Assembly: GCA_009705865.1 (NCBI GenBank)
Contig: WLSJ01000031.1
Location: 1-14,651, forward strand
Direction: 5' to 3'
Source: Actinomycetota bacterium
GTDB taxonomy: Bacteria; Actinomycetota; Acidimicrobiia; Acidimicrobiales; Ilumatobacteraceae
DNA length: 14,651 nt
The first letter of the stretch is position 1, and every line of letters starts with the position of its first letter. The position numbers and the translations under genes were made by a program. This document shows positions 5,660 through 14,651 of the stretch, piece by piece. The notes under the pieces were generated by a model. The model did no database searches. It was not told where the DNA came from and worked only from the letters and a program-made list of their open reading frames with translations.

Positions 5660-7060
5660 ATGAATGCCTCCACCAAAATATCGACCAAGCCTTCCGCACG
5701 GCCCAAAACCGCAGCGGTTCGGCGTCTCGCGCCCGCCCCCCGGACGCGAGCCATCAACAGCGATGTTCCCATCTTTATTGGGTTCATTGTTTTGGTCGCA
5801 ACAGGTGTGTGGGCAGTTAATGGCGGTTGGGATGAAGTGGTTGGCGGATGGTCGCATCTGTGGCGAGCCAGTGCATCGCTCAGCGGAATCTGGACAACAA
5901 TCGCAGCGTTGACCGGTTTGTTGTTGGCAGCTCGTCTTCCGTGGATGGAACGCTCTGCAGGTCTTGATCGCATTCTCATTTGGCACCGAATGGCCGGCGA
6001 CACCATGGGGGTCATGTTGGGTGTTCACGTATTTACATCTGTCATGGCAGAGATGCCACTTCGTGGAGGTCTTGTATCCACTGTGAAAGACATGATCGGT
6101 CGCGAGTCGTACATGGGTATGGCAAGTATCGGTGCGCTCATTGTGGCGGTTGTTGTTGTGTCGTCCTTAAAGAATGTTCGAAACCGTTTGTCGTATGAGA
6201 CCTGGTACTTGTTGCACCTTTCTGCATATGTCGGCGTCATCATTTCTTATAGCCACACCATCACTTTGGGATCCTTATTGTCTGGTGATCGTCTCATTAG
6301 ATACATGTGGGGAATCTTCTTTGTATACGTACTAGTGCTTGTTGTACTTGCCCGTTGGTCAAGCGTGATTCATGCAATTCGTAAACCACTGACTGTTGTT
6401 GAAGTACAACGTGAAACTGAAGACACGGTTAGTGTTGTGCTCGGCGGATCACACATCACTAATTACTCCGGCGAAGCAGGCCAATTCATTACGGTGCGTA
6501 TGTTGAAGCGTGGAACATGGTGGAAGTCGAACCCGTATTCATTATCAGCTGCGCCTACAACTGCCGGAATGCGAATCACTGTGAAAGACCGTGGAGATGC
6601 AAGTGCTGCAACCTTCCGCTTAAAGCGTGGAGACAAAGTTGCCGTTGAAGGCCCATATGGCATTGCAACTCCTGACATCTTCGATGGTTCTCGGCCACTG
6701 TTGATTGCCGGTGGTGTTGGTGTTACCCCTGTTCGCGCCATGCTTGAATGTCTGCCAAAGGGTTCTCAACCGTTAGTACTGCTGCGGGCGCGCAAAGTTG
6801 ATGAGATTCCGCACTACAAAGAAATTTGTGATCTCACTGAAGCGCGAGGTGGCGAAGTGCGTTTAGTACTTGGCCGTACTGCTCAATTGAAATCTCGTGA
6901 CCCATTTGCTCCGAAGATATTGCATTCACTTGTACCGAACCTCACGAACTGCGTTGCATTTGTATGTGGTCCAACTTCTTTAACATTCGCGGCTCGCAAG
7001 GGTTTGCGCGAAGCAGGCCTAGCCCCGTCCCGTATACATCTCGAATTGCCTTGGTGGTAA
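5660..7060 (+). CDS. Ferric-reductase-type membrane haem/flavin NAD(P)H oxidoreductase
   Basis: A 466-residue protein (from the ATG at 5660). The N-terminal half has about six membrane segments (about 36-53, 79-91, 113-131, 153-170, 185-203 and 214-232). Candidate haem ligands are His109, His123, His186 and His199 in WHR, GVHVF, LLHLS and SHT. The C-terminal half is a ferredoxin-NADP reductase module: the FAD motif NPYSLS (291-296), GPYG (331-334), the NAD(P) loop AGGVGVTP (350-357) and CGP (436-438), ending ELPWW. It should carry electrons from cytoplasmic NAD(P)H through FAD and haem b across the membrane. The next gene, starting 2 bases after its stop, encodes the likely extracytoplasmic acceptor. 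In-frame TTG and GTG codons exist from 5540, so the start is moderately certain. Confidence 0.92.
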   Translation: MNASTKISTKPSARPKTAAVRRLAPAPRTRAINSDVPIFIGFIVLVATGVWAVNGGWDEVVGGWSHLWRASASLSGIWTTIAALTGLLLAARLPWMERSAGLDRILIWHRMAGDTMGVMLGVHVFTSVMAEMPLRGGLVSTVKDMIGRESYMGMASIGALIVAVVVVSSLKNVRNRLSYETWYLLHLSAYVGVIISYSHTITLGSLLSGDRLIRYMWGIFFVYVLVLVVLARWSSVIHAIRKPLTVVEVQRETEDTVSVVLGGSHITNYSGEAGQFITVRMLKRGTWWKSNPYSLSAAPTTAGMRITVKDRGDASAATFRLKRGDKVAVEGPYGIATPDIFDGSRPLLIAGGVGVTPVRAMLECLPKGSQPLVLLRARKVDEIPHYKEICDLTEARGGEVRLVLGRTAQLKSRDPFAPKILHSLVPNLTNCVAFVCGPTSLTFAARKGLREAGLAPSRIHLELPWW

Positions 7061-7062
7061 AA

Positions 7063-7692
7063 ATGTCTCACCGTTCACCTTCATTATTACGCCGAGTATT
7101 TCCTGCATTTGCGCTGACCACTGTCGGCGTTGGAATGGTGCACTCACTTGATCGTCCTGCCGTTGTTGGTGCACAAGGGGCTCTGGCTCCGCTTGTTGAC
7201 CCCACTGCAACAACAGTTGTTGCGCCAGTAACGAACGCACCGGCCGCAACGTCGGCTCCTGTTACCAATGCACCTGTTGGAACGTCAGCCCCGGCTGCAA
7301 CGAACGCACCTGCAGCGACGAGTGCACCAGCTGCAACATCGGCTCCTGCTGCAACTTCTGCGCCTGTCACCAATGCGCCTGCAGCGCCTGCTGCTAATGA
7401 CTGTGGAGCACTGACCGGAAATGGTTCACCTGTGACAATTACATGGCGTCGTGATTACGGCGTTGTTCAAGTTGCTGCAAAATTCAAGTCAGATGGCACA
7501 TTGTGCAAAGCAACCGCGCAATACCAAACGTATGACAGTCGTTCAGAGCGCTATGAATCGTATGCGATTCCCATTTTGAATAAGCAGGCAGCAAACGCTG
7601 GAAGCGCCAACATTCAGGGCGTCTCTGGTGCAACCGCAGTGTCTGATGCTTATACGCAGTCATTGCAATCTGCAATTGATAATAAGAAGTAA
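7063..7692 (+). CDS. Exported FMN-binding domain protein (covalent FMN carrier)
   Basis: A 209-residue protein. The N-terminus has RRVF at 10-13 followed by a hydrophobic stretch (about 12-26) and a possible cleavage after VVGA (34-37), resembling a twin-arginine signal. A flexible linker of TNAPAATSAP-type repeats spans about 50-110. The FMN-binding domain (about 113-209) ends in GVSGATAVSDAY, where Thr191 of SGAT is the expected ApbE flavinylation site. Cys114 and Cys148 could form a disulfide. The ATG at 7063 lies 2 bases after the reductase stop and ApbE follows 2 bases after this stop, so the three genes are one operon. I infer that its FMN accepts electrons from the membrane reductase outside the membrane. 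The final acceptor is unknown. Confidence 0.9.
   Translation: MSHRSPSLLRRVFPAFALTTVGVGMVHSLDRPAVVGAQGALAPLVDPTATTVVAPVTNAPAATSAPVTNAPVGTSAPAATNAPAATSAPAATSAPAATSAPVTNAPAAPAANDCGALTGNGSPVTITWRRDYGVVQVAAKFKSDGTLCKATAQYQTYDSRSERYESYAIPILNKQAANAGSANIQGVSGATAVSDAYTQSLQSAIDNKK
7203..7390 (+). repeat. Coding repeat: Ala/Pro/Thr linker of the FMN-binding protein
   Basis: Tandem, degenerate 15-base units encode A-P-A-A-T-S/N and A-P-V-T-N blocks, about ten copies. Synonymous positions vary (GCACCG, GCTCCT, GCGCCT). This looks like a wall-spanning or spacer linker rather than a DNA-level element. Confidence 0.7.
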
Positions 7693-7694
7693 GT

Positions 7695-8423
7695 ATGCAA
7701 GCGAAGCATCGCGCTTCTTTCCCCATCATGGGGACCACAGCCAGTGTTCATGTCAATGATGAGATAACTACTGCAACGTTTGATGAAGTTGTCAGCGAAG
7801 TGAGAAATGAACTCACTCGACTAGAAGACATGTTCTCAGTGTTTCGTGAGACTAGTGAGATCAGCAGAATCAATGCAGGAACTCTGCATCATCTAGATGC
7901 ATCACCAGAAGTCTTTGCGGTTCTTGATGCGTGTTCATGGTTAGAACAAGCATCAGATGGCGCTTTTTCCATTCGGCGGTCTCGTACCGCATCTGACATT
8001 AACCCTTCGGGTTTTGTGAAGGGCTGGGGAGGGGAACGCAGCGCATCACTGATGAGCAGCGCTGGTTTACAGCACTGGTACGTAGGAATTGGTGGTGATT
8101 TTGTAATGCGCGGTGGTTTGTCTGATGCACAACCATGGAGCATTGGTATTGCTGATCCGCGTGATGCAACACAATTAGTAGCAACTGTTGACGTTGTGGA
8201 CGGTGCAATCGCAACATCAGGTAGCGCCGAACGCGGCGCACATATTTGGGATCCTCGCACTGGTGCACCAGCTGATGAGTTTTTATCTGTCACCGTGACA
8301 GGGCCAAGCCTCACCTGGGCCGATGCGTATGCCACCACAGTGTTTGTAATGGGTGAACCAGGGTTGAAATGGATTGCGCAGTTTGGCGAATACGACGTAT
8401 TGCCGGTGCGACGAAACGATTAA
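7695..8423 (+). CDS. apbE: FAD:protein FMN transferase
   Basis: A 242-residue ApbE-family enzyme that moves FMN from FAD to a Thr/Ser of target proteins with release of AMP, using Mg2+. Motifs in order: MGTTASV (12-18), EISRIN (55-60), NPSGFVKGW (103-111), GGD (133-135), ATSGS (173-177), HIWDPRTG (183-190) and WADAYATT (208-215) with the Asp/Thr of the metal site. It is shorter than the exported proteobacterial enzymes (about 330-350 residues) and has no signal peptide. An in-frame stop at 7683-7685 rules out a longer N-terminus. The substrate is almost certainly the FMN-binding protein encoded just upstream. Its stop codon overlaps that of radA on the other strand. Confidence 0.95.
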   Translation: MQAKHRASFPIMGTTASVHVNDEITTATFDEVVSEVRNELTRLEDMFSVFRETSEISRINAGTLHHLDASPEVFAVLDACSWLEQASDGAFSIRRSRTASDINPSGFVKGWGGERSASLMSSAGLQHWYVGIGGDFVMRGGLSDAQPWSIGIADPRDATQLVATVDVVDGAIATSGSAERGAHIWDPRTGAPADEFLSVTVTGPSLTWADAYATTVFVMGEPGLKWIAQFGEYDVLPVRRND

Positions 8424-8429
8424 CCGTTT
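8385..8429. other. Hairpin-rich overlap zone of convergent apbE and radA ends
   Basis: A 13-base palindrome, AATACG-A-CGTATT (8389-8401), is extended by GGC (8385-8387) and GCC (8402-8404) with one bulged G. A second weak hairpin, AAACG (8414-8418) with CGTTT (8425-8429), encloses both stop codons. Neither has a T-tract, so terminator function is only possible. Confidence 0.3.
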
Positions 8430-9790
8430 GTTGTGAAGCCAGCTAATGCCAGCGCTTCGTTCAATGTGCTGGCACGACGAATAGTGCAACCAGACTGAAT
8501 ATCAGGAGCACTGGCCGGAACAATGGCCTGTGTGAACCCGAGACGCGATGCTTCATTGAGGCGGCGTGCCAGATGACCAACCTGACGCACTTCACCTGCG
8601 AGACCAACTTCGCCAATAACTACAAGGTCAGCTGGAAGTGGAATGTTCGATACAGCCGACACCAATGCAAGACACATACCAAGGTCTGCACCTGGTTCAG
8701 TGAGTTTGACTCCGCCGACAACTGATGCGTAGACCTCGTGCCCAGACAAACTGATGCGAGCGCGACGTTCAAGAACTGCAAGCAGCATTGACAAGCGACC
8801 TTGGTCGAGACCTTGTGCACTACGACGCGCAGGCACTGAGGCACTGACTTGGTTTGTGAGCGCTTGTAGTTCAACCAGAAGTGGTCGTTGACCTTCAATA
8901 GTGGGCACGACGACAGAACCAGGAACACCGGTGCGACGATCTGTGAGAAAAAGCTGGCTTGCATCGGGAACACCGATGAGGCCCGCTTCAGTCATTTCGA
9001 AAAGACCAAGTTCATTGGTAGGTCCGAAACGATGTTTGGCTGCGCGCATGAGGCGTAGTGCATTATGACGTTCACCTTCAAACGACAACACAGTGTCAAC
9101 AACATGTTCAAGAACGCGCGGACCAGCGAGGCCACCTTCTTTAGTGACATGCCCGACGAGCACTACAGAGATATTGCGGCGCTTTGCTTCTTGCACTAAA
9201 CGATGCGCACACCCACGTACTTGCACAACAGAACCTGGTGAAGAACCAAGCTCTGGGTCAACCACAGTCTGAATGGAATCGATGACAACAAGCGTTGGTG
9301 AAATTTTGTCGATTGCAGCAATGATGTTTGGCAATGACATTTCAGGCAATAGCCACAAGTGTGGGCTGATGGCACCAAGTCGATCTGCACGAAGACGAAC
9401 TTGTTGTGCACTTTCTTCTGCAGTGACATAAAGAGAAGGGCCAGTTGCACCTGCAAGCAATTGCAACAACAGTGTGCTTTTGCCGATACCAGGTTCACCA
9501 CCGAGCAATGTGACAGAACCAGGTACTAAGCCACCGCCAAGTACTCGGTCAAGTTCATCGATTCCGGTTGGCACTGGATCTGATTCGTTCGGGTTGACAT
9601 CGCCAATTGGTGTTGCAAGACCCGGAGGCACAAGAGCAAGACCCGCAGCAAGTGTGACGCGAGATTCTTCGGGGCCTTCAACTTCTTCAACAAGCGAGTT
9701 CCACGCATTGCAGACAGAACACTGGCCAGACCATTTAGGAAATGATGCTCCACATTCGGTACACCGATGTATGAGTCGAAGTTTTGCCAC
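8420..9790 (-). CDS. radA: DNA repair protein RadA (Sms)
   Basis: A 456-residue RecA-like DnaB-type branch-migration helicase acting in recombinational repair. An N-terminal four-cysteine zinc finger (Cys10, 13, 24, 27) is followed by the ATPase with Walker A GEPGIGKST (98-106) and Walker B LVVIDS (167-172). The RadA-specific motif follows at 252-256 and reads KHRFG instead of the usual KNRFG. The C-terminus is the Lon-protease-like domain (about 290-456). The start is GTG at 9790, giving MAKLRLIHRCTECG, which fits the family. There is no strong Shine-Dalgarno. It is the last gene of clpC-lipoprotein-radA, 9 bases after the lipoprotein stop. The clpC-radA neighbourhood is common in Gram-positive bacteria. 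Confidence 0.97.
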   Translation of the reverse strand: MAKLRLIHRCTECGASFPKWSGQCSVCNAWNSLVEEVEGPEESRVTLAAGLALVPPGLATPIGDVNPNESDPVPTGIDELDRVLGGGLVPGSVTLLGGEPGIGKSTLLLQLLAGATGPSLYVTAEESAQQVRLRADRLGAISPHLWLLPEMSLPNIIAAIDKISPTLVVIDSIQTVVDPELGSSPGSVVQVRGCAHRLVQEAKRRNISVVLVGHVTKEGGLAGPRVLEHVVDTVLSFEGERHNALRLMRAAKHRFGPTNELGLFEMTEAGLIGVPDASQLFLTDRRTGVPGSVVVPTIEGQRPLLVELQALTNQVSASVPARRSAQGLDQGRLSMLLAVLERRARISLSGHEVYASVVGGVKLTEPGADLGMCLALVSAVSNIPLPADLVVIGEVGLAGEVRQVGHLARRLNEASRLGFTQAIVPASAPDIQSGCTIRRASTLNEALALAGFTTNG

Positions 9791-9799
9791 ACCGTGACT

Positions 9800-10581
9800 T
9801 TATATGCGGGGTGTGCGTGACCGTTTATTCCGAGCGTTCAACACCATCATGATGAGGACCAATGAGCCCAAAACCCAAACGATGAGGAGACCCAGAACCA
9901 GAACTTTTGCGACGCGCGAGATACTTGAGGCGATATCTACATTGGTCACGCTGGTTGCCACGCTGGTGGGTGTGCCGTCCATTGGCACTCGCCACGTAAT
10001 AACTCCGTCGGCGCTCTGACCAGTTGTGGCGTTGACCTTGCCTGGAAGAACAGCATCAAATGAGATTGATATTGCATCGCCAAGATCAAGCCCAGCTGCT
10101 TGTACGTCTGCTGCATACGGGGCGCCACCGAGAAGATTCAAAGTGGCATCATCAGCAAATGCTTGAAGACCACCGTTAACTTCTAGTCGGCCAGCCAAGG
10201 TGTATGTACTGTTCGTATCTTTCCCAGTACGTGTGATCACCATTTCATGCAGTGGGCCGCGGGCGCCATTGATTTGGCTCATCAATATGGTTGCTTCTGC
10301 AGGGCCAGTAAATGAGTGAGTCATTGTGATGGTGAGGCCGCCATCTTTCGTGTCAGATGGTCCATCAATCTTCCAACCAGCAGCCACCAGATCATCTGTT
10401 CGAATGTCGGCCTTCAAGTCTGGGGCCTTTGTAACAATGTCTTTATCAGCGGTGACGACAACTGAAATAGTTCCGGTGCCGTTTGGTTTCACTGCAAGTG
10501 AAATATTTGTGTCGACACGACATGACGACAGAACTATTACCGCAGCGAATGACGCCGCAATGCGAACAACTACTTTTCGAG

Positions 10582-10585
<4 letters not shown>
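9800..10585 (-). CDS. LppM-like lipoprotein with C-terminal membrane helix
   Basis: A 261-residue protein. A short signal peptide ends in the lipobox LSSC, with Cys22 the lipidated residue. The beta-rich body begins RVDTNISLAVKPNGTGTISV, which resembles the mycobacterial LppM-type domain (a lipoprotein with a beta-barrel-like ligand fold). A second hydrophobic segment at about 228-250 is followed by a basic tail (RNKRSRTPRI), so both ends would be held at the membrane. The start is GTG at 10585, overlapping the clpC stop as GTGA, so it is translationally coupled to clpC. LppM itself affects surface glycolipids in mycobacteria. The assignment here is from motif resemblance and is moderate. Confidence 0.75.
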
Positions 10586-13119
<2,534 letters not shown>

Positions 13120-13199
13120 GTGGGGCCACCCCATTCGGAATCGGTGGATACTGGTAGAAAGTGTATCGGTACGGCACGGTAGTACCCCTGCGGAACCCG

Positions 13200-13212
13200 T
13201 AGTCTAAAAACC
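13200..13212 (+). promoter_or_regulatory. Candidate -10 for a leaderless polyprenyl synthase transcript
   Basis: TAGTCT (13200-13205) matches TANNNT and lies 7 bases before the GTG at 13213, with no Shine-Dalgarno. This is the same geometry as the yeiH promoter. No clear -35 is seen. Confidence 0.35.
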
Positions 13213-14190
13213 GTGATTATGTCGCCGCTTCTCTCGTTGCCATTTATGGAAAATGACCGCCAACGGGTGGAAAAGGCTCTTGTGGCCTCGGTCACCACAA
13301 ATGACGCATATATGACTGAAATTGCGTCGCATCTCATCTCAGCAGGTGGGAAACGATTGCGCCCAGTTTTTACGATTGTTGGCTCGCAAGTCGGAAATGA
13401 CCTCGTTGCAACCGAGGACGCTATTTCCGGAGCCATTTCGTGCGAATTAGTTCATCTTGGTTCGTTGTACCACGACGACGTGATGGACGAATCTGATACT
13501 CGCCGCGGTGTTGAAACCGTGAATGCAAAATGGGGCAACCTGCAAGCCATTTTGGCCGGTGACTTTTTGTTGGCCAAAGCCTCAGAAATCGCTGCATCGC
13601 TTGGTACGGAAGTTGCTGCGTTACTAGCCCGAACAATTGGCCGCCTATGTGAGGGCCAAATTGAAGAATTGCGCCATACATATAACGTCGCTCGCACCGT
13701 TGATTCGTATCTTGATTCCATTGATGGCAAAACTGCAGCGCTGTATTCCACTGCTGCACGCATTGGTGGTCTAGTAGCTGGCCATGATCGTGCTGTTGTC
13801 GATGCGCTCACTGCATACGGCACTGCCTACGGCATGGTGTTCCAAATTGTTGATGATGTTCTTGATCTCACAGCTACCGACGAAGAGCTTGGGAAACCAG
13901 CAGGCAACGATATGAAAGAGGGCGTGTACACATTGCCTGTCCTTCATACGTTGGCTCTAGGTGGAAAAGATTCAGACACCTTGCGGTCAATACTTGGCAA
14001 ACCCTTGACAGTTGACGAGCGCAACACGGTCTTACAGATTGTGCGTACAAACGGTGGTGTAGAAGTTGCTATTGAAAAAGCTCGCGCCTATGTCGCAGAT
14101 GCAGAACGTGCGTGCGATGCATTGCCGAGCGGTATTACTGCTGACGCAATGAGAAAAGCCACGGCTGCTCTATTAGCAACCGTGGCCTAA
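13213..14190 (+). CDS. Trans-polyprenyl diphosphate synthase (long-chain type)
   Basis: A 325-residue all-helical isoprenyl transferase that condenses isopentenyl diphosphate units onto an allylic primer, using Mg2+. It shows GGKRLRP (45-51), the first aspartate motif DDVMD (88-92) within LYHDDVMDESDTRRG, GKTAALY (172-178), the second motif DDVLD (214-218) and GKPAGNDMKEG. Residues 4 and 5 before the first motif are Ser and Gly, not aromatic, which argues for chains longer than farnesyl or geranylgeranyl. The menaquinone side chain is the likely product. The start is GTG 13213 or ATG 13219; the -10 spacing favours the GTG. No quinone genes are adjacent in the window. Confidence 0.93.
   Translation: MIMSPLLSLPFMENDRQRVEKALVASVTTNDAYMTEIASHLISAGGKRLRPVFTIVGSQVGNDLVATEDAISGAISCELVHLGSLYHDDVMDESDTRRGVETVNAKWGNLQAILAGDFLLAKASEIAASLGTEVAALLARTIGRLCEGQIEELRHTYNVARTVDSYLDSIDGKTAALYSTAARIGGLVAGHDRAVVDALTAYGTAYGMVFQIVDDVLDLTATDEELGKPAGNDMKEGVYTLPVLHTLALGGKDSDTLRSILGKPLTVDERNTVLQIVRTNGGVEVAIEKARAYVADAERACDALPSGITADAMRKATAALLATVA
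14158..14186 (+). terminator. Strong hairpin at the 3' end of the polyprenyl synthase gene
   Basis: The outer arms GCCACGG (14158-14164) and CCGTGGC (14180-14186) are perfect. After one C/A mismatch the inner arms TGCT (14166-14169) and AGCA (14175-14178) pair around a 5-base loop. It lies within the last codons, just before the stop (14188-14190). The downstream sequence has short T runs (GTTTCGTTTA) but no long tract. It could slow or end transcription. Confidence 0.4.
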
Positions 14191-14210
14191 CCCAACGTTT
14201 CGTTTACTAA

Positions 14211-14236
14211 CCCGCTAGCGGGCTGGCATGTCAGCC
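14211..14236. terminator. Adjacent palindromes between convergent genes
   Basis: CCCGCTAGCGGG (14211-14222) is a perfect 12-base palindrome. It is followed by the near-palindrome GGCTGGCATGTCAGCC (14221-14236), whose arms GGCTG and CAGCC are perfect and which contains the stop of the OmpA-like gene (14231-14233). On the minus strand the first hairpin is followed by TTAGTAAAC, a weak tail. A bidirectional terminator is plausible. Confidence 0.4.
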
Positions 14237-14651
14237 AAAGATGTACACATCAGCACGGCGGTTCTTTGCCTGTGCAGATTCTGTCTTCTGAGTTTTCACT
14301 GGTTGATTGTCTGACTGAGCAACTATTTCAATAGTTGCAGTAACGCCAGCTTTTACAAGAGCAGCTTTCACAACATTTGCACGTTCACGTGAAATTGCAA
14401 ATCTAAATTCTGAGATGTTTGTCAGTGCGGCGGCGTGACCAATGATGACGACGCGCTTTGCATTTTTAGCTGCCTTTGCAATCTTTAGAATTTGTGCTGT
14501 TCCAGCCGCATTCAATACTGCAGATGCTTGCTTGAACATAACCGGGCTAGCAATTGTTGGCACTGAACCAACAGCCGCAGAAGCGGTCTTCACAGTTGTG
14601 TTCATCGATCGGACTACAGCTTTCGTATCCTGATTAATGATTTGAACTGAA
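14231..14651 (-). CDS. OmpA-like C-terminal domain protein, 3' part (5' end outside window)
   Basis: The frame stays open past the internal ATG at 14605 to the window edge, reading VQIINQDTKAVVRSMNTT, so only the last 140 or so codons are seen. The region RVVIIGHAAALTN, then SRERANVVKAALVKAGV and finally AKNRRADVYIFG is the OmpA/MotB peptidoglycan-associating fold in order. The Arg of RAN and the NRR motif are kept. The Asp of the usual GHTD, which contacts diaminopimelate in OmpA, appears to be Ala here. The protein is probably exported and wall-associated, as the sequence before the domain is Ala/Thr/Val-rich. The role is unknown. It converges on the polyprenyl synthase with 40 bases between stops. 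Confidence 0.82.
   Translation of the reverse strand, partial: SVQIINQDTKAVVRSMNTTVKTASAAVGSVPTIASPVMFKQASAVLNAAGTAQILKIAKAAKNAKRVVIIGHAAALTNISEFRFAISRERANVVKAALVKAGVTATIEIVAQSDNQPVKTQKTESAQAKNRRADVYIFG

Noticed and set aside
5365..6015. 216-codon minus-strand frame over the divergent region and the reductase start
   Set aside because: Pro/Arg/Ser-rich composition with no domain, and it overlaps two well-supported genes and their promoter.
7203..7390. Possible CRISPR or DNA satellite
   Set aside because: The units are 15 bases, in frame, without spacers, and encode an Ala/Pro/Thr linker, so this is a protein-level repeat.
13120..13134. ClpC start five codons upstream (MGWPH before MFERFT)
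   Set aside because: It is possible in principle, but ClpC proteins almost always begin MFERFT and no better ribosome-binding site is seen for the upstream ATG.

Overview
The window looks like chromosomal DNA of an actinobacterium of moderate GC content. Supporting signs are a ClpC with the UVR middle domain next to RadA, an LppM-like lipoprotein, an FMN-binding protein with its ApbE flavinyltransferase, a long-chain-type polyprenyl diphosphate synthase, and several starts that look leaderless. A freshwater or marine Acidimicrobiia-type organism is my guess, from the Thr/Ala/Pro and Ser-rich secreted proteins with a short Cys-containing Ig-like tail. That placement is inference. I saw no tRNA, rRNA, CRISPR array, insertion sequence or phage gene, and no gene-free stretch longer than about 160 bases.

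Left part (1-2060). The 3' end of a secreted low-complexity protein finishes in a hairpin terminator that spans its stop codon. It converges on a TetR-family regulator (486-1154, minus). Divergent from that regulator is an orphan single-pass membrane protein (1275-2060).

Sulfur block (2084-5500, minus). A tight four-gene operon reads yeiH-type exporter, SsuD alkanesulfonate monooxygenase, class I glutamine amidotransferase-like protein, and TetR regulator with a WHG-type C-terminus. SsuD, the amidotransferase and TetR are joined by 4-base ATGA overlaps. The operon has a readable promoter: -35 TTGGGG, a 17-base spacer, -10 TAGAGT, then 7 bases to the ATG. A perfect 15-base palindrome covers the -10 and abuts the start codon, so the terminal TetR is a good candidate for an autorepressor. 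The likely job is to release sulfite from sulfonates and export the excess. No ssuE or ssuABC is present here.

Flavin block (5660-8423, plus). Divergent from the sulfur operon is a three-gene operon: a membrane haem/FAD/NAD(P)H reductase of the ferric-reductase type, an exported FMN-binding protein carrying the SGAT flavinylation motif, and ApbE. Together they form a trans-membrane electron route from NAD(P)H to a covalent FMN outside the membrane. ApbE lacks a signal peptide while its substrate has a twin-arginine-like leader, which suggests flavinylation in the cytoplasm before Tat export.

Proteostasis and repair block (8420-13119, minus): clpC, an LppM-like lipoprotein (GTGA overlap with clpC) and radA. 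The radA stop codon overlaps the apbE stop codon.

Right end (13213-14651). A polyprenyl diphosphate synthase (plus, probably for the menaquinone side chain) diverges from clpC. It converges on the 3' part of an OmpA-like domain protein that runs off the window. The gap between them is rich in hairpins.
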